This document shows, piece by piece, positions 57,916 through 59,537 of a DNA stretch of 59,537 nucleotides. The position numbers and the translations under genes are program-made. The notes under the pieces were generated by a model. It made no database searches. It worked only from the letters and a program-made list of their open reading frames with translations, and was not told where the DNA came from. Source of the DNA: a virus; IMG/VR virus record IMGVR_UViG_3300043640_000359, positions 1-59,537 of that record, one strand, 5' to 3'. Every line of letters begins with the position of its first letter. The stretch's first letter is position 1.

Positions 57916-59318
57916 CAGCCAAACTCCAACGGACCGGGTCCGTCCAACATCAACTCGGTCAAGGCCCACACCAGCGCGTCCATACGATCGGGACTCTTCT
58001 TGCCGGGGACCCACTCCGTCATCTGATCCTCGAGCTCCACGAACGAACCCACATGATGCACGCGGCCCTGCTCGTACAGCGCGGCCACGGGTTCGGCACG
58101 GGTGTACTTGCCGCGGCTCGCGCGCACGGTCTTGAAGTACACCGGCACCCCGAGCTCGACCGAGGCGGTCTTCACCACGAACTCCACCATGTCGCCGCCG
58201 TTGTTGATCTCGCCCACGATGGCGTCGGCCTGGCGATCGTCGAAGGCTTTCACCAGTGTCTGGCCCCAGGCGTTGGGCGACATGTTGTCACTGAGGTCGT
58301 CCCACACGTACCCATGACCACGCGCATCGATGCCGGCCACGATGATGCCGGTCTCGGGCAGCTTCCCCTCTGCCGCCTCGGTCCGCTTGTCTTCGTCGTC
58401 ATCCTTGTGCGACGCGCCAGGGTCAGCCGCCACCACCATACGTACCATGGCGGGCAGCGGCACCTCCTCGGTATGCCGGGCCACACGCGCGGCGTCGATG
58501 ATATCGTGCGTCCATAGGGCACCGGGCGTGTCGCTGAGGATCTCGGCATTCAGCTCTTGCCGGCCCAAGCGCGTGCCCGCATAGCGGTTGTACACAGTCG
58601 TGATGAAACGCGGCGGCAGGTTGCCCTTGTTGCTCTCCGTACTGGCCACCGTGAGCACCGTGCCCTGCATTTCGAGGACCGTTCGTAACGCCTTGCTGGG
58701 CCGTGGTGTGAAGGTCATCATCACCTGGGGGTGGGCACCCAAGCGTAACCCGAACTGTAGGTTGTCCCACACCTCCATCATGTAGCGGAACTTGGTCCAC
58801 TCGTCCAGCCACGCGCCATGATGCTGGGGTCCGCGCAGCTGGTCGGGTTCCTCACTGGAGTACAGAGTGGCGATAGAACCATCGGGCCACGTCAGCCGCC
58901 GGAGCGAGGGTTCGTACTTCGGCTTCCAGTACCAGGGCGACTGTTGCAGAAAGCCGCTCTCACCTTCCACCATGACATCGCGAATGTCGGCTGGCGTCTT
59001 GCCCACCAGTGCCCATCGCACGGGTCCATAGATCCGGCCCAGCCGATGGATCTCGTTGTTGCACCACTCGACCGCGCTGCGCGTCTTGCCTTCACCACGA
59101 CCCGCCATGCGACACCACGTGTCCCAGTCCATCTCCACCGGTGGGAGTTGGTTGGGTCGGCCAAACAGATCCCAGCGGTACGCCAGCACGCCACGCTCGG
59201 TGTCATCCAGCGCGCTCAGGAATTCATGGGTCTCGGTGGGGTAGTCCTCGAGCAACACCTGCATCAGACAGCGCGTCTCGGTGGGCTGATAGGTGGCCGC
59301 GACATTGACACTCGCCAT
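57915..59318 (-). CDS. terL: Terminase large subunit
   Basis: 467 residues. ATPase: Walker A GRGEGKT (73-79), Walker B GAWLDE (168-173), motif III TFTP (202-205). Nuclease: ADPG (Asp299), GEINNGGD (Glu370) and PDRMDALVWAL (443-452), the RNase H-like triad. It translocates DNA into the prohead and cuts the concatemer. The Terminase_6-type layout and a headful-like genome (no cohesive-end evidence) fit pac packaging, which is also consistent with the redundant contig ends. Start one base after the small subunit stop. Confidence 0.95.
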   Translation of the reverse strand: MASVNVAATYQPTETRCLMQVLLEDYPTETHEFLSALDDTERGVLAYRWDLFGRPNQLPPVEMDWDTWCRMAGRGEGKTRSAVEWCNNEIHRLGRIYGPVRWALVGKTPADIRDVMVEGESGFLQQSPWYWKPKYEPSLRRLTWPDGSIATLYSSEEPDQLRGPQHHGAWLDEWTKFRYMMEVWDNLQFGLRLGAHPQVMMTFTPRPSKALRTVLEMQGTVLTVASTESNKGNLPPRFITTVYNRYAGTRLGRQELNAEILSDTPGALWTHDIIDAARVARHTEEVPLPAMVRMVVAADPGASHKDDDEDKRTEAAEGKLPETGIIVAGIDARGHGYVWDDLSDNMSPNAWGQTLVKAFDDRQADAIVGEINNGGDMVEFVVKTASVELGVPVYFKTVRASRGKYTRAEPVAALYEQGRVHHVGSFVELEDQMTEWVPGKKSPDRMDALVWALTELMLDGPGPLEFG

Positions 59319-59537
59319 GCTACCCGTCCGCCTTCTCAGCGATCTTGCTGGCGAGTTTGTTCAGGAGCGTGTCGAGCTTTTCGCTGGCGGCATTCACGGC
59401 CTCGTGATGGGTCTGCACCGTGAGCTCCACACTCTCGGTGGGCTTGCCATCCATGTACTCGGCGCTGAGGCGGAGGTAGTGATGCGCGTTCTTGCTGCTC
59501 CCACGAATGCCGCGGGCAATGGCGGCTTGAATCATGG
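59279..59537. repeat. Right copy of terminal direct repeat
   Basis: Second copy of the 259-base end repeat. It carries the start of the large terminase gene and the 3' two fifths of the small terminase gene. See the left copy for the three C/G differences. Confidence 0.9.
59320..59537 (-). CDS. Terminase small subunit, C-terminal fragment (duplicate of contig start)
   Basis: This encodes the last 71 residues of the putative small terminase, identical in protein to the copy at 42-259 despite three base differences. It is cut by the window end and is an assembly-overlap copy. Confidence 0.85.
   Translation of the reverse strand, partial: MIQAAIARGIRGSSKNAHHYLRLSAEYMDGKPTESVELTVQTHHEAVNAASEKLDTLLNKLASKIAEKADG

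Noticed and set aside
1-59537. tRNA genes, CRISPR arrays, integrase or repressor genes
   Set aside because: No cloverleaf with a GTTCGAATCC-type arm, no regularly spaced repeats and no tyrosine or serine recombinase motifs were seen by eye. A tRNA search tool was not available.

Overview
The window reads as one nearly complete genome of a tailed, siphovirus-type phage (about 59.3 kb), GC-rich with short AT-rich control regions. Its first 259 bases reappear as its last 259 (with three C/G differences), so the contig is probably circular or terminally redundant and was cut inside the terminase genes. I see no integrase, repressor, partition system, tRNA gene or CRISPR array, so a virulent lifestyle is likely. 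The host is not given by the sequence. Host-type lipoproteins, one with a Gly/Pro/Thr-rich linker after the lipobox and one with a MopE-like calcium motif, suggest a high-GC diderm (Gemmatimonadota, Myxococcota or similar), but this is only inference.

Layout. Two convergent transcription units start from a control region at 666-1393 and meet at a hairpin at about 30.2 kb. The plus-strand unit (1.4-30.0 kb) holds about 36 small, tightly packed early genes, often with ATGA or GTGA overlaps. Many encode single-helix membrane proteins or small CXXC zinc-binding proteins. It also encodes a MazG-like enzyme, a secreted collagen-like protein, a lipoprotein with an HExxH motif and a possible Acb2/Tad1-type cyclic-nucleotide sponge. 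A replication and nucleotide module follows: cold-shock-like protein, SNF2-type helicase, RuvC-like resolvase, Cas4/RecB-like nuclease, FAD/NAD-binding protein, MazG/dUTPase-HAD fusion, divergent ThyX, RecA/Sak4-like ATPase, ssDNA-binding protein with an acidic tail, Nmad1/DUF1599-like protein, family A DNA polymerase (Phe at the 762 position) and TOPRIM primase-helicase. Three near-identical promoter cassettes (1238, 12176, 13706) and seven GGAACG-repeat leaders mark the start of transcripts or gene blocks.

The minus-strand unit (665 down through the contig ends to 30.2 kb) is the late operon: terminase small and large subunits, portal-MuF fusion, prohead protease, HK97-fold major capsid protein, decoration candidate, a five-gene sugar and glycosyltransferase island, head-tail connectors, tail terminator, major tail protein, a frameshifted tail assembly chaperone, tape measure, LamG-containing tail protein, three tandem paralogous tail-tip proteins, and then a lysis/exit region (PAS-domain membrane protein, lytic transglycosylase, glycosidase-like lipoprotein, holin-like protein).

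Most unusual points: (1) a complete aminosugar-to-glycosyltransferase cassette inside the capsid-connector operon, with large RNA-foldable elements on either side of the decoration gene; (2) a repeated promoter plus GGAACG leader system; (3) a nucleotide-metabolism cluster whose ThyX has lost the RHRX7S signature; (4) secreted collagen, metallopeptidase-like and glycosidase-like proteins; (5) an exact 91-residue tandem repeat in the tape measure; (6) a clear -1 frameshift site in the tail chaperone gene.
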